Positions 15,900 through 24,212 of a stretch of 64,000 nt of DNA are shown piece by piece. Source of the stretch: Halorussus ruber (GTDB lineage: Archaea; Halobacteriota; Halobacteria; Halobacteriales; Haladaptataceae); assembly GCF_004765785.1 (NCBI RefSeq), contig NZ_SBIT01000002.1, positions 1 through 64,000 on the forward strand. Direction: 5' to 3'. How positions within the stretch are numbered: position 1 is the stretch's first letter; every line of letters starts with the position of its first letter. The notes under the pieces are model-generated. The model did no database searches. It saw only the letters and a list, made by a program, of their open reading frames with translations, and was not told the DNA's origin. The position numbers and the translations under genes are program-made.

Positions 15900-16528
15900 T
15901 CGGCCGACGAGTCGAGGCGCGCCGCGAAGAACACCCACTGCTCGTCCTCCTCCGCGAACTGGTTGCTGGCTCCCCACTCGTCGGTGATCTCGAACCCGGC
16001 GCTCCGGAGGTGGTCGCGGGTCGCCTCCGCGCCAGCGATGTGCCACTGCATCTCCGCGCCGGCGTCGAGCCAGTCGGGGTTCGACCCGCTCCACTCGTTC
16101 GGACCCTCGGAGACGAGGAGTCGCCCGCCGGGTCGCAGGACGCGGGCGAACTCGTCGACGACCGCCTGATGCTCGCCGCGCGGGACGTGAATCAGCGAGT
16201 GGAAGGCGGTGAGCGCGTCGAACGCGTCGTCGCGGACGGGGAGTCGCGTCATGTCGCCCTGCAAGACCGGGACGCCCGGGACGTTCTCGGCGGCGAGTTC
16301 CAGTTGCGAGCGCGAGAAATCGACGCCCATCGCAGTCGCCGACTCGGCCAACCGGTCGAGGACCGGCGTGCCCTGTCCGCACCCCACGTCGAGGACCCGC
16401 ACCGACTCCCCGACGGATTCGAGGAACTCGGCGAGGATGCCAGTCTGGCGACTCCCATCGTGGCGCTGCTCGGCGTACGTCTCGGCCAACTCGTCGTACC
16501 CGCGGCGAACCGCGTCCTTCTCGACCAT
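15896..16528 (-). CDS. Class I SAM-dependent methyltransferase
   Basis: The 210-residue protein is a compact UbiE/Methyltransf_11-type enzyme: motif I 'VLDVGCGQGTPVLDRLAE' near residue 41, 'GVDFSRSQLELAA' (acidic motif II), 'GDMTRLPVRDDAFDAL' and 'RVLRPGGRLLVSEG'. Substrate is not identifiable; a small molecule is likely. It ends convergently with the surface-protein gene, the two stop codons overlapping by four bases. A 450-bp gene-free stretch rich in hairpins lies upstream. Confidence 0.85.
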   Translation of the reverse strand: MVEKDAVRRGYDELAETYAEQRHDGSRQTGILAEFLESVGESVRVLDVGCGQGTPVLDRLAESATAMGVDFSRSQLELAAENVPGVPVLQGDMTRLPVRDDAFDALTAFHSLIHVPRGEHQAVVDEFARVLRPGGRLLVSEGPNEWSGSNPDWLDAGAEMQWHIAGAEATRDHLRSAGFEITDEWGASNQFAEEDEQWVFFAARLDSSAD

Positions 16529-16978
16529 TGCAGACGAGTACCGAGCGAGGACTGTTCAATTTTTGCATGGGTTGGGAAGCGTTCGCAGTCGAGCGTCGAA
16601 CCATGTACCGCATCCACCGACTGGTTTCGACCGGTGAAGCATGTGCTGTCCTGGTGGAATGAAAGGGCGAGCGGGGTTCGCGGTCGTCGTGAGCGAAGCG
16701 AACGACTGCTCGGCGGACGCGGTTTGTCCGCCGGTGGCCGCGGCCCGTGGTCGTCTCCGATGGGTCACTATTCGGCGCGCGCAGTTCTGCGCCCGCCGAA
16801 TAGCCCTCGGATCGACCGCGAACCGCGCGAGGGCTTTCGAAGACTCTGCCGTTCTCTCCGTTCCTGCGGTCCCGAGCGCGAGGGCTTTCGAGACCGATAC
16901 CCTTCCGGCTGCATTTTCGTCTCTGAATCGACTGAGGAGCCGAGATACTGATACGCGCCAAACCCCTACCCACGGCTA
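16529..16978. repeat. Gene-free hairpin-rich stretch with copy of a dispersed repeat
   Basis: No credible ORF. Three consecutive hairpins are visible: a GTCGT..ACGAC stem around 16685-16710, GGCGGAC/GTCCGCC (16713-16733) and CTATTCGGCG/CGCCGAATAG (16768-16803) with GCGCAG/CTGCGC nested inside. The 28 bases at 16813-16840 match exactly the core of the repeats at 20439-20478 (opposite strand) and 42652-42691. A 'TGAAAGGGCGA' segment of the same repeat occurs at 16660, so this copy appears split by inserted sequence. Confidence 0.55.
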
Positions 16979-17671
16979 ATGCCACTCTCGGTCGTAGTAG
17001 ACGACAGAGAACCCGAGGGAATCCGACGCGCGGTCGAGGCCCACGGCGACGTGTCCGCGGTCGAGGTCCGCCGACTCCCCGCGGCGGACTTCGCGGTGCT
17101 GGACGGCGACGGTGATTCCGGCGGCGAGACGACCAGTTCGGTCGGCATCGAGCGCAAGACCGTCTCGGACTACGTGAACTCCGCCATCGGCACGACCGGC
17201 ACGGACCTCCGCGAGCAAGTCGCAAAGATGGGGTCGGCCTACGACCACGCTTACGTCCTGCTCGAGGGCGACCTCTCGGAGGTCGGCGCGCGCAGGCCCG
17301 GCCTCGACTCGGCGGCGGTCCACGGCACGATGGCCTCGTTCGCCGCGCGTCACGACACGCCGGTCCTGCCCTGCTCGGACCGCGAGCGACTGGTGGACGT
17401 GGCGATTCGCCTGCTCCGCAAGCACGGCGAGGAGCCGTCCGCGAGGCCGCTCCCCGGCGGGACGATTACCGGCTACGCCACCCCGACGACGAAGAAGCTG
17501 TTCGGCTGTATCGAGGGCGTCGGCCCGCAGACCGCGGGCGCGATTTACGAGGAGTTCTCCTCGGTCGAGGCCCTGCTGGCGGCGACGCCCGAGGAGTTGC
17601 AAGAAATCGAGGGCGTGGGCGAGAAACGCGCCGCCGCGATTTTCGAGACGCTCCGCGGTGAACGGGACTAA
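16979..17671 (+). CDS. XPF/ERCC4-type nuclease with helix-hairpin-helix domain
   Basis: The 230-residue protein has an ERCC4 nuclease domain: 'VVVDDREPEGIR' at the start and the GIERKTVSDYVNS signature (ERKxxxD) near residue 60, followed by a tandem helix-hairpin-helix domain (IEGVGPQTAGAIYEEF and IEGVGEKRAAAIFETL, residues 178-228). This is the layout of crenarchaeal XPF and the nuclease half of euryarchaeal Hef, without the Hef helicase. It should cut branched DNA such as flaps or replication forks, probably as a dimer with PCNA or a partner helicase. It has its own intergenic upstream region and a convergent DsrE-like gene downstream. Confidence 0.85.
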   Translation: MPLSVVVDDREPEGIRRAVEAHGDVSAVEVRRLPAADFAVLDGDGDSGGETTSSVGIERKTVSDYVNSAIGTTGTDLREQVAKMGSAYDHAYVLLEGDLSEVGARRPGLDSAAVHGTMASFAARHDTPVLPCSDRERLVDVAIRLLRKHGEEPSARPLPGGTITGYATPTTKKLFGCIEGVGPQTAGAIYEEFSSVEALLAATPEELQEIEGVGEKRAAAIFETLRGERD

Positions 17672-17729
17672 GCAATATTTCTATGCTTTTTGAATGATTC
17701 TGATTGTCTAAGACACTTATAATTATTTC

Positions 17730-18065
17730 TTAAAGTCGGATATAGGCGTACCCCGCGTCCTGAAGCCGGGTCAGTTCGCCGACGCCCGAGGAGACCACCT
17801 CGACGCCCTCCAACAGGTTCTCCTCCGACACGTCGGGGTGCCGGGCCGCGTTGCTACACGCCTTGAGTTCGACGCCCTCGCCGAGCAAGCCCCGGAGGTC
17901 GTCGGCGAGGTCCGAGTCGGCGTGGAGTCGCGTGATGGCCTCGCCGTTGTCGAGGACCACCGCGACTGCGTCCATCTCGACCGTCTCGTCGGCGAGCAAG
18001 TTGCTGACCTTGGCGACGACGACCCGCACGTCCTCGGGCGTCGAAACGTGGAAGACCGTTCGCAT
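17730..18065 (-). CDS. DsrE/DsrF-like family protein
   Basis: The 111-residue product (start at 18065, MRTVFHVSTPEDV) shows the DsrE fold pattern: alternating strands, 'VVLDNGEAITRL' in the middle and an 'ELKACSNAARH' segment with the semi-conserved cysteine of sulfur-relay proteins. In haloarchaea such small soluble proteins are common and their role is mostly unknown; binding or relay of reactive sulfur is possible. The longer in-frame ORF start (18269) would overlap the antitoxin gene and is rejected. Confidence 0.7.
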   Translation of the reverse strand: MRTVFHVSTPEDVRVVVAKVSNLLADETVEMDAVAVVLDNGEAITRLHADSDLADDLRGLLGEGVELKACSNAARHPDVSEENLLEGVEVVSSGVGELTRLQDAGYAYIRL

Positions 18066-18141
18066 GGCCGGGGAGTCGCGCGGCGGAGCGAAAGGGGTTG
18101 CGGTGATGTCCGACTTCTTAGAAGCCGGAAGTTTTGTATTC

Positions 18142-18159
18142 ATTGCATACATTGCATAC
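18142..18159. promoter_or_regulatory. Tandem ATTGCATAC repeat before the UPF0175/DUF3368 pair
   Basis: Two perfect adjacent 9-bp copies of ATTGCATAC end three bases before the ATG at 18163. With a further related GTATTCATTG immediately upstream, this looks like a binding array for the antitoxin. It lies where leaderless transcription would begin, so binding would block initiation. Confidence 0.45.
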
Positions 18160-18162
18160 ATC

Positions 18163-18453
18163 ATGGGTACTATTTCATCCCGCATTCCGGACGACCTCGA
18201 AGACGATTTGCAGTCGTACATTGAGGAGGAGAATCTCGATAAGAGTACTGCGGTTCGGAAGCTCCTCACGGAAGGACTCGGTGATTGGCGAAAAGAAAAA
18301 GCGCTGGAAAAGCTTGAGGCCGGTGAAACAACTCTCTCGGGGGCTGCTGCAATTGCGGAAATGAATGTTTGGGAGTTCGCCGCGCTAGCTAAAGACCGAA
18401 ACGTGACGTTGGTCTCTGATGACCACTTAGAGTCGGATTTGGACGACCTATGA
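18163..18453 (+). CDS. UPF0175-family antitoxin with ribbon-helix-helix start
   Basis: The 96-residue protein begins like a ribbon-helix-helix protein (SSRIPDDLEDDLQSYIEEENLDKSTAVRKLLTEGL) and continues with the UPF0175 motif 'EKLEAGETTLSGAAAIAEMNVWEFAALAKDRNV'. UPF0175 proteins are antitoxin partners of DUF3368 PIN-like proteins; the next gene is a DUF3368 protein whose start overlaps this gene's stop by four bases. The start at 18163 follows a tandem operator-like repeat. A long upstream extension of the frame is discounted. Confidence 0.8.
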   Translation: MGTISSRIPDDLEDDLQSYIEEENLDKSTAVRKLLTEGLGDWRKEKALEKLEAGETTLSGAAAIAEMNVWEFAALAKDRNVTLVSDDHLESDLDDL

Positions 18454-18971
18454 CACTGGTTTTCGACGCGACTCCTCTCATCTATCTCGGGAAAGCCGAC
18501 CGATTAGGTGTGTTGACGAACTTGGAGGATGACCTCGTCATTCCTGGCCGAGTCTGTAAAGAGGTCGTTGGCGATGGTATGAAACGGGGGTACCCCGACG
18601 CGAAGCGAATCAATAACCGTCTTCGGGACGGTCTCTTCGAACAGCGGACTTTCGAGAAAAACGAACGTTTCGCGAATCTCGTGGAAAATACCTCCCTTAG
18701 CCCAGCAGATGTAGCGGTCTTGTTACTTGCCGACGATGCAGATGGCACCGCCGTGATGGACGAACGACATGGCCGGGAAATCGCCGACGTAGAGGGTATC
18801 GAAACACGCGGAACGGCCTACCTCCTGCTGTCGCTGGTAAAACGCGGCGACCTCCCTGCCGAAGAGGCGCGAGATACTATCGACGAGATGCTCGACGCTG
18901 GTTGGCATTGCTCGCCCAATCTCTATGCCAAGATTATCCGCAAACTCGACGAACTTGCGCCGGAGGAATGA
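18450..18971 (+). CDS. DUF3368 PIN-like toxin
   Basis: The 173-residue protein starts LVFDATPLIYLGKADRL, the N-terminal PIN-like strand with the first acidic residue, and has 'LSPADVAVLLLADD', 'AVMDERHGREIA' and 'TRGTAYLLLSLVKRG', the DUF3368 signature order. These proteins are predicted ribonucleases of toxin-antitoxin systems. Acidic residues D6, E39, D88 region and D117 are positioned like a PIN active site. Translational overlap with the UPF0175 antitoxin gene supports a functional pair. The C-terminal 'AGWHCSPNLYAKII' is also typical. Confidence 0.82.
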   Translation: MTLVFDATPLIYLGKADRLGVLTNLEDDLVIPGRVCKEVVGDGMKRGYPDAKRINNRLRDGLFEQRTFEKNERFANLVENTSLSPADVAVLLLADDADGTAVMDERHGREIADVEGIETRGTAYLLLSLVKRGDLPAEEARDTIDEMLDAGWHCSPNLYAKIIRKLDELAPEE

Positions 18972-19007
18972 GAAACCCGTTTACGGCCCGACCCACTCTT
19001 TTCGGAC

Positions 19008-20378
19008 ATGACTACCCTCGAAGACGCCCGCCGAGTCGCCGAGAACGGCCCCGTCTGCGATTCCTGTCTGGGCCGGTGCTTCGCCGACCGGAGTTTCGGG
19101 CTGACCAACGAAGAGCGCGGCCGGTCGCTCCGGGTCGCGGCCGCCATCGAAGACGACGAACCCTTCGAGCCGACCGACCCCGAGAACTGCTGGGTCTGCG
19201 AGGGCGAGAGCCAACGTTTCGACGAGTACGCCGAGAAAGTCGCCGAGTCCTTGGAGGGCTGGAACTTCGACACCTATCAGGTCGGGACGCGCACCCCGCC
19301 GCTCGTCGAGGAGAACGAGAGTCTCCTGCGCGAATCCGCCGAACTCCCCGAGGACGCGGGCGAGTCGTTCAAGTCGGAGTTCAACCGCGAGGTCGGCAAG
19401 CGCGTCGGCCAGTTGACCGGCGCGGAGGTCGATTTCGAGCGCCCCGACGTGCTGGCTCTCCTCAACGTCGATCCCGAGCGCGAGGACCTCTCGGACCACG
19501 CCGTCGAGGTCCAGATCAACTCGGCGTTCGTCTACGGCCGGTACAAGAAGTTGGAGCGCGACATTCCCCAGACCGAGTGGCCCTGTCGGGAGTGCGGCGG
19601 GTCGGGCAAGCAACTCGCCGTTGGCGGCGTCTCCGAGCAGGGCTCGGAGGCTCGCGAGACGGAGTCTCGCGGCGGCGAGGAGCCCTGCGACCACTGCGGC
19701 GGGTCGGGTTACCTCTACGACGAGAGCGTCGAGCAACTCACCACGCCGCCGGTTCTCGACGCGATGGACGGCGAGGAGGCGCTGTTCCACGGCGCGGGCC
19801 GCGAGGACGTGGACGCCAAAATGGTCGGCACGGGCCGCCCCTTCGTCATCGAGGTCAAGCGCCCCCGGACGCGGAACGTCGATACCGACGCGCTCGAAGC
19901 CAAAATCAACGAGTTCGCCGACGGGAAAGTCGAGGTCACCGACCTCGCGCTGGCGACCCACGAGATGGTCGAGCGCGTCAAGGAGCTGGACGCGAGCAAG
20001 ACCTACCGGATGGACGTGACCCTCGAGGGCGACGTGACCGAGCAGGCGCTCGAAGAAGCCATCGAGGAGCTTCGGGGCACCACCGTCGAGCAGGACACGC
20101 CCCAGCGCGTGGACCACCGCCGAGCGTCCATCACCCGAACTCGGACCGTCTACGACATCGAGGGGCACCTCGAAGACGCCCGGACCGCCGAGCTCGAAGT
20201 CCACGGCGAGGGTGGCCTCTACGTCAAGGAACTCGTCTCGGGCGACGAGGGGCGGACCACCCCGAGCCTCGCTGGCCTGCTGGGCGTCGGCGCGGAGGTC
20301 ACGGCGCTCGACGTGATTGCGGTCGAGGGCGAAGACGAGGCCTTCGACGACCCCGAGTATCTGAAAGAAGAAGTCTGA
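19008..20378 (+). CDS. pus10: tRNA pseudouridine(54/55) synthase Pus10
   Basis: Pus10 converts U54 and U55 of archaeal tRNAs to pseudouridine. The 456-residue product has the N-terminal CDSCLGRCF and CWVCEG zinc-binding pairs, a THUMP-like region, two CxxC/GGSG segments (PCRECGGSG, PCDHCGGSGYLYDE, residues 190-240) separated by a variable Glu/Ser-rich loop, and the catalytic segment 'REDVDAKMVGTGRPFVIEVKRP' near residue 265 with the active Asp. The C-terminal domain 'GEGGLYVKELVSGDEGRTTPSLAGLLG' is the family's closing motif. It stands alone, 36 bases after the toxin gene. Confidence 0.95.
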   Translation: MTTLEDARRVAENGPVCDSCLGRCFADRSFGLTNEERGRSLRVAAAIEDDEPFEPTDPENCWVCEGESQRFDEYAEKVAESLEGWNFDTYQVGTRTPPLVEENESLLRESAELPEDAGESFKSEFNREVGKRVGQLTGAEVDFERPDVLALLNVDPEREDLSDHAVEVQINSAFVYGRYKKLERDIPQTEWPCRECGGSGKQLAVGGVSEQGSEARETESRGGEEPCDHCGGSGYLYDESVEQLTTPPVLDAMDGEEALFHGAGREDVDAKMVGTGRPFVIEVKRPRTRNVDTDALEAKINEFADGKVEVTDLALATHEMVERVKELDASKTYRMDVTLEGDVTEQALEEAIEELRGTTVEQDTPQRVDHRRASITRTRTVYDIEGHLEDARTAELEVHGEGGLYVKELVSGDEGRTTPSLAGLLGVGAEVTALDVIAVEGEDEAFDDPEYLKEEV

Positions 20379-20438
20379 AGGTTTCTATGACCTGATTCTG
20401 CGACTGACAAATACTTAGGTTGAACCGCAACTGAGGTT

Positions 20439-20478
20439 TCGAAAGCCCTCGCGCGGTTCGCGGTCGCCCTTTCAGTCC
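20439..20478 (-). repeat. 40-bp dispersed repeat (copy 2)
   Basis: The minus strand of this 40-bp stretch is identical to 42652-42691. It is followed at 20500-20605 by degenerate units of a GGTCGGCCGAGCGCAG type, which also occur after the hairpin repeats at 40.4 and 46.6 kb. The whole 20379-20667 interval is gene-free. Confidence 0.7.
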
Positions 20479-20667
20479 GCCAAGGGTTCGGTTGATTAGC
20501 CGAGCGAACCCAGTCGGCTGTAGCACCGAGCGACCCCGGTCGGCTGTAACACCGAGCGCAGTCCGCGGTTGGTCGGCCGAGCGCAGTCGGCGGTCGGTCA
20601 CGCCTGTCCGAACCTAACCGTCTGAGCCGCCACAAGCAGTAGATACCGGAGCGTCGTACCGCCGGAC

Positions 20668-21429
20668 ATGGCGGACTCGAACGACCGACAGCGAGACGGT
20701 GGCGGCGACGACGCCGACGCCCGCGAGGAGTTGCCCGACGACGACCCCGGCGACGCGCTCGGCCGGGTTCTCGGCGAGAGCGTGGCTGGCGACCCCTCCG
20801 CGATGACGGGGATGCTCGGGCACTTCTACCGCGGCCAGATGTCGCGGGTCACGACGTGGCGGAGCAGACTCGACCAGACCGCCTACTGGGCGGTCACGCT
20901 GATGGCCGCCCTGCTGACGTGGGTGTTCTCCAGTCCGAACAACCCCCACTACCTCCTGCTCATCGGGATGGGCGCGATGGTAGTGTTCCTGACGGTCGAG
21001 ACCCGGCGCTACCGGGCCTACGACGTGTGGCGCGAGCGAGTTCGCCTGCTGGAACAGGACCTCTTCGCCGAGATATTCGACCCCGAGGCCGACCTCCCGC
21101 ACCCCGACTGGCGGCAGCGCCTCGCCGCCGACCTCCGGAATCCCGCGGTCAAGACCCCGGCCAGCGTCGCGCTGGCCCGACGCCTCCGGCGGATTTACTT
21201 CCCGCTCCTGCTGGTCCTGCTGGCGTCGTGGCTGGTCCGCATCACGGTCTTTCAGCCCAACGAGACGTGGCGGGCGACCGCCCGAATCTTCGGGATTTCC
21301 GGCCCCGCCGTGGTCGCCGGAGTCGGCCTGTCCTACCTCGCGGTCACGGCGCTCGTGATTTACGGCGTCGTGAGTCGGGGCGAGCGCGAGTTCCACGAGC
21401 GCGAGAGCACCGACCCGTGGCAGGAGTAG
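20668..21429 (+). CDS. DUF2270 family membrane protein
   Basis: The 253-residue protein matches DUF2270: an acidic N-terminus, 'HFYRGQMSRVTTWRSRLDQT', two membrane helices (AYWAVTLMAALLTWVFSS and HYLLLIGMGAMVVFLTVE), 'RRYRAYDVWRERVRLLEQDLFAE', then a second helical pair near residues 175-225. The family is a predicted integral membrane protein of unknown function, widespread in haloarchaea. The start at 20668 follows the usual GGACATGGC context. The neighbour downstream is a convergent MATE transporter. Confidence 0.82.
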   Translation: MADSNDRQRDGGGDDADAREELPDDDPGDALGRVLGESVAGDPSAMTGMLGHFYRGQMSRVTTWRSRLDQTAYWAVTLMAALLTWVFSSPNNPHYLLLIGMGAMVVFLTVETRRYRAYDVWRERVRLLEQDLFAEIFDPEADLPHPDWRQRLAADLRNPAVKTPASVALARRLRRIYFPLLLVLLASWLVRITVFQPNETWRATARIFGISGPAVVAGVGLSYLAVTALVIYGVVSRGEREFHERESTDPWQE

Positions 21430-21453
21430 CGAGACAGGGAAGGAGTGACAGAA

Positions 21454-22902
21454 TCAGTCGTCCGCGGGCGTTCCCTCCTCGGGCCGGAACTCTCGGCTGA
21501 TGTCCTTCCACTTGCCGGTCGAGAACCGGTAGTAGTTGATGACGGCCGGGACCGACGACTCGGCGAGCAGCGAGAGGTAAATCCCGACGATGCCCAGCGG
21601 CGTGACCGCGCCGAGGTACGCCAGCGGGATGGCGACTCCGAACATGCCGAGCGCTTGGCTGTAGAAGGGCCACCGGGTGTCGCCGCTGGCGGTCAGCGGG
21701 CCGGACGCCGCGCCCTTCACGGCCTGCGGGACGACCGCGACGCAGGCCGCGTAGACCAGTCCCACCGCGACCGGGACCGTTTCGGACCCCGCGTCGCCGA
21801 CGAACAGGAGGACGATGGGCTTGGCGAACGCCGCGACCAGCGCGGCCGCGACGAGGTATGTCGCCACCGAGAACAGCACGATTTCCCGGCCGAAGGCCTC
21901 GGCGGCGCGCTCGTCGCCCTCGCCGAGTTCCTGTCCGACGAGACTGCTCGACGCCAGACTGAACCCCCAGCCGGGAGTGTTCATCAGGCCGAGGATGCGC
22001 CGCGTGATGACGTAGGCGGCCACGACCGTCGGGCCGAACAGGCCGACGATGGCCAGCATCGGGAACTTGGCGACGGTCCAGATGCCGTTCCGGCCGACGA
22101 CGGGCGCGCCGATTCGCACCACGTCCTCGACGGTCTCGCGGTGGAGGTACGAGCCGAAGGGGTCCACCGAGAGGGGGAGGTCGCCCACGCCGGGGAGGCG
22201 ACCCCACACGAGGCCCGCGACGAAGGCGGCGGTCACGAGGACGTTGGCGAGGACCGTCCCCAGCGCCGCCCCGGTGACGCCCATCCCGAGGCCGAAGATG
22301 AACGCGGCGTTGAACGCGATGTTCGAGAGCGCACCGCCGCCCCGCACGAGCATCGGGGTCCACGAGTCGTCCGCGCCGATGTAGATGCGACTCCCGACGA
22401 GGTTGAGGCCCGCGAACGGGACCCCGAGCGCGAGGAGTCGGAGGTACTCCGCGCCGAGTTCGACGGCCCGCGCGTCGTCGCTGAGCAGGGAGACGAGTTC
22501 GGTCGGAAACAGCCAGAAGGCGGCCGTGACGGGGAGGGTGATGGCGACGACCACCGCCGCGCTGGCCCGAATCGCCACGCCGAGTTCGTCGTAGGCCTCC
22601 GCGCCGTAGCGCTGTGAGACTAAGGCGATGGTCCCGCCCGCGATGCCGCCGCCGAGCGAGAAGGCGACGCCCCAGTAGGGGCTGGCGAAGCCGATGCCCG
22701 CGATTGCGACGGGACCGACCGCGAGGCCGACCATCGCCACGTCCACCGCGTTTTTCGACATCCGCGCGAGGCCGGTGACGATGCGGGGCCACGAGAGGTC
22801 CGCGGTCCGACGCGCCCGCTCGCCGTCGATGAGTCCGGCGCGGGCCAAGGCCCGACCGACCGCGAGGATGAGCAACCGAACCGGATTCGGGAAGCGTGCC
22901 AC
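21454..22902 (-). CDS. MATE family efflux transporter
   Basis: The protein (482 residues from a GTG start) is a polytopic carrier with about twelve membrane segments and two homologous halves, each with MATE-type motifs: 'LSWPRIVTGLARMSKNAVDVAMVGLAVGPVAIAGIGFA' in the first and 'ITRRILGLMNTPGWGFSLASSSLVGQELGEG' in the second. MATE carriers export cationic drugs or metabolites using Na+ or H+. No ATG exists between the upstream stop and the first helix; GTG at 22902 fits because a palindrome with a TATA-like core (22925-22941) lies about 30 bases upstream. Confidence 0.88.
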   Translation of the reverse strand: MARFPNPVRLLILAVGRALARAGLIDGERARRTADLSWPRIVTGLARMSKNAVDVAMVGLAVGPVAIAGIGFASPYWGVAFSLGGGIAGGTIALVSQRYGAEAYDELGVAIRASAAVVVAITLPVTAAFWLFPTELVSLLSDDARAVELGAEYLRLLALGVPFAGLNLVGSRIYIGADDSWTPMLVRGGGALSNIAFNAAFIFGLGMGVTGAALGTVLANVLVTAAFVAGLVWGRLPGVGDLPLSVDPFGSYLHRETVEDVVRIGAPVVGRNGIWTVAKFPMLAIVGLFGPTVVAAYVITRRILGLMNTPGWGFSLASSSLVGQELGEGDERAAEAFGREIVLFSVATYLVAAALVAAFAKPIVLLFVGDAGSETVPVAVGLVYAACVAVVPQAVKGAASGPLTASGDTRWPFYSQALGMFGVAIPLAYLGAVTPLGIVGIYLSLLAESSVPAVINYYRFSTGKWKDISREFRPEEGTPADD

Positions 22903-22924
22903 GTTGTTCGGAGTATTTCGAATC

Positions 22925-22941
22925 GAAACTAAAATAGTTTC
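22925..22941. promoter_or_regulatory. Palindrome over the TATA box of the MATE gene
   Basis: GAAACTA-N3-TAGTTTC is a perfect 17-bp palindrome whose AT centre reads TATTTTAG on the minus strand, about 23-39 bases before the GTG start. A repressor bound here would exclude TBP. Confidence 0.5.
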
Positions 22942-23067
22942 TATGTGTGTGGGAACGCGCCAGAAGGCGGCGCGGACCCACCGGCGCGGCCCCGCGTCGA
23001 GAGTCCGGCCGGAGCCGACTCCGAGGAGGCCCCTACGAATTTGGGGACTCACGTCGTGAGAGGGGGT

Positions 23068-23457
23068 ATGGCCTACCGAGCTAACTACGCGCTGGTGAAC
23101 GTGAGTTGCCACCTCGGACCGGAAAGAGACGCGCTGGACGTACCGTGGGCGGAGTACGTCGGCGACGCCACGCCCGCGTTCGAGTTCACGATTCCGACCG
23201 AGAAACCGGTGGACGCCTACGTCGGGATTCAGGCCTTCCGGGTCAGCGAGTACGGCCACGAACTCCAAATCAACGGCGAGTCGCTCGGCGGGTTCGACGT
23301 ACCGCCCGCCAACGGGTGGCAGTACTGGGAGGACGCGATTACCGACGCCGAACTCGACGAGGGCACCAACACCCTGCGAATCCGGCGCGACGAATCCGCC
23401 GACGACAGCTTCGCCGTGAACAACGTCACCGTTCACTGGCGCGAACCCGTCGAGTAG
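23068..23457 (+). CDS. Beta-sandwich-like haloarchaeal protein of unknown function
   Basis: The 129-residue protein (start MAYRANYALVNVSCH at 23068) has alternating strands with 'AFEFTIPTEKPVDAYVGIQAFRVSEYGHELQINGES' and 'DELDEGTNTLRIRRD'-like segments; the pattern resembles carbohydrate-binding or galactose-binding jelly rolls, and I associate it with a haloarchaeal DUF (possibly DUF7383). No signal peptide is present, so it is probably cytoplasmic. It is transcribed away from the MATE gene. Confidence 0.65.
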   Translation: MAYRANYALVNVSCHLGPERDALDVPWAEYVGDATPAFEFTIPTEKPVDAYVGIQAFRVSEYGHELQINGESLGGFDVPPANGWQYWEDAITDAELDEGTNTLRIRRDESADDSFAVNNVTVHWREPVE

Positions 23458-23507
23458 GCCGGCAATGTGGTCCGCGACATTCTCGACTGATGTCCTGATG
23501 CCGGGAC

Positions 23508-23834
23508 TCACTCTGTCCGGTCCGCATCGTCTGAGTGCCACGGCGGCATCTCCTCGGAATCACGCCACGATGGCGCTCGCTCGCTATTGTCGGCCCACGG
23601 CTCGGCGTCCGCGCAGAACCGTGCTAGGTACTCCTCGGTGACGTACTGGAGTTCGAAAACGACCTGTCGCATTCGTTCGACCTGTTCGGTCGAGAGGTCG
23701 CCGTTCCAGTAGACTGTACTGGCGACTTCGTCGGCCGTGATGGTTGCGTCCTCGGCGAGGCGTTTCAATACCTGAAATGTCGCTTCGCGGGCGATGCGCT
23801 CGAACTCGTCGGACTTGGTCATCCTGTAAGACAT
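23508..23834 (-). CDS. Small haloarchaeal protein of unknown function
   Basis: The 108-residue protein has a helical N-terminal half (DEFERIAREATFQVLKRLAEDATITADEVASTVYWNG) that could be a small helical bundle or a degenerate HTH, and an acidic, Trp-rich tail (PWADNSERAPSWRDSEEMPPWHSD). The start may be the internal Met at codon 5. Not recognised. It is divergent from the winged-helix gene at 23948, with an AT-rich shared promoter region between them. Confidence 0.6.
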   Translation of the reverse strand: MSYRMTKSDEFERIAREATFQVLKRLAEDATITADEVASTVYWNGDLSTEQVERMRQVVFELQYVTEEYLARFCADAEPWADNSERAPSWRDSEEMPPWHSDDADRTE

Positions 23835-23947
23835 ATCCCCCTTGACAGCTACGTTAATCTTCCCATATGCACATTTTTAGAATCCTATCTGCACAGAATT
23901 TGTGTTCCATCGGAGCGGTTAACCGACTGTTTCGCCGCGTATTCGCT

Positions 23948-24208
23948 ATGCGCCAGCGTGCAGAGTGGATGAAACCAGCAGACGACGCAATTCTCGAATA
24001 TGTCCGAGACGCTGGTGAGGTTCCACCTGCGGTCATCGCTCGGAATACGGATATGCATCGAAATTACGCGGGCGAGCGATGCCGAGAGTTGACGAACTAT
24101 GGACTACTCCAAAAGCGAGAGGGAGGGTACTATCAACTTTCCGACCTTGGTGAGGCGTATTTGAATGAAGAGCTAGACGCGACGACGCTAGAATCCGACG
24201 ATCAATAA
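23948..24208 (+). CDS. PhiH1 repressor-like winged-helix protein
   Basis: The 86-residue protein begins MRQRAEWMKPADDAILEYVRDAGEV, followed by 'PPAVIARNTDMHRNYAGERCRELTNYGLLQ' (helix-turn-helix) and a wing 'REGGYYQLSDLGEAYL'. This is the family related to the halophage PhiH1 repressor, abundant in haloarchaea. It starts four bases' distance before a membrane-protein gene (24213), and a close paralogue stands just after that gene (25114). A longer in-frame start at 23867 is less likely because the family starts at MRQRA. Confidence 0.8.
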   Translation: MRQRAEWMKPADDAILEYVRDAGEVPPAVIARNTDMHRNYAGERCRELTNYGLLQKREGGYYQLSDLGEAYLNEELDATTLESDDQ

Positions 24209-24212
24209 ACCC

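Noticed and set aside
17851-18162. N-terminal extension of the UPF0175 ORF
   Set aside because: It is antisense to the DsrE-like gene and crosses the operator-like repeat; the family start is at 18163.
21454-23541. 695-codon version of the MATE gene
   Set aside because: The first 213 codons are antisense to the gene at 23068-23457 and lack membrane segments; the GTG at 22902 with a promoter just upstream fits better.
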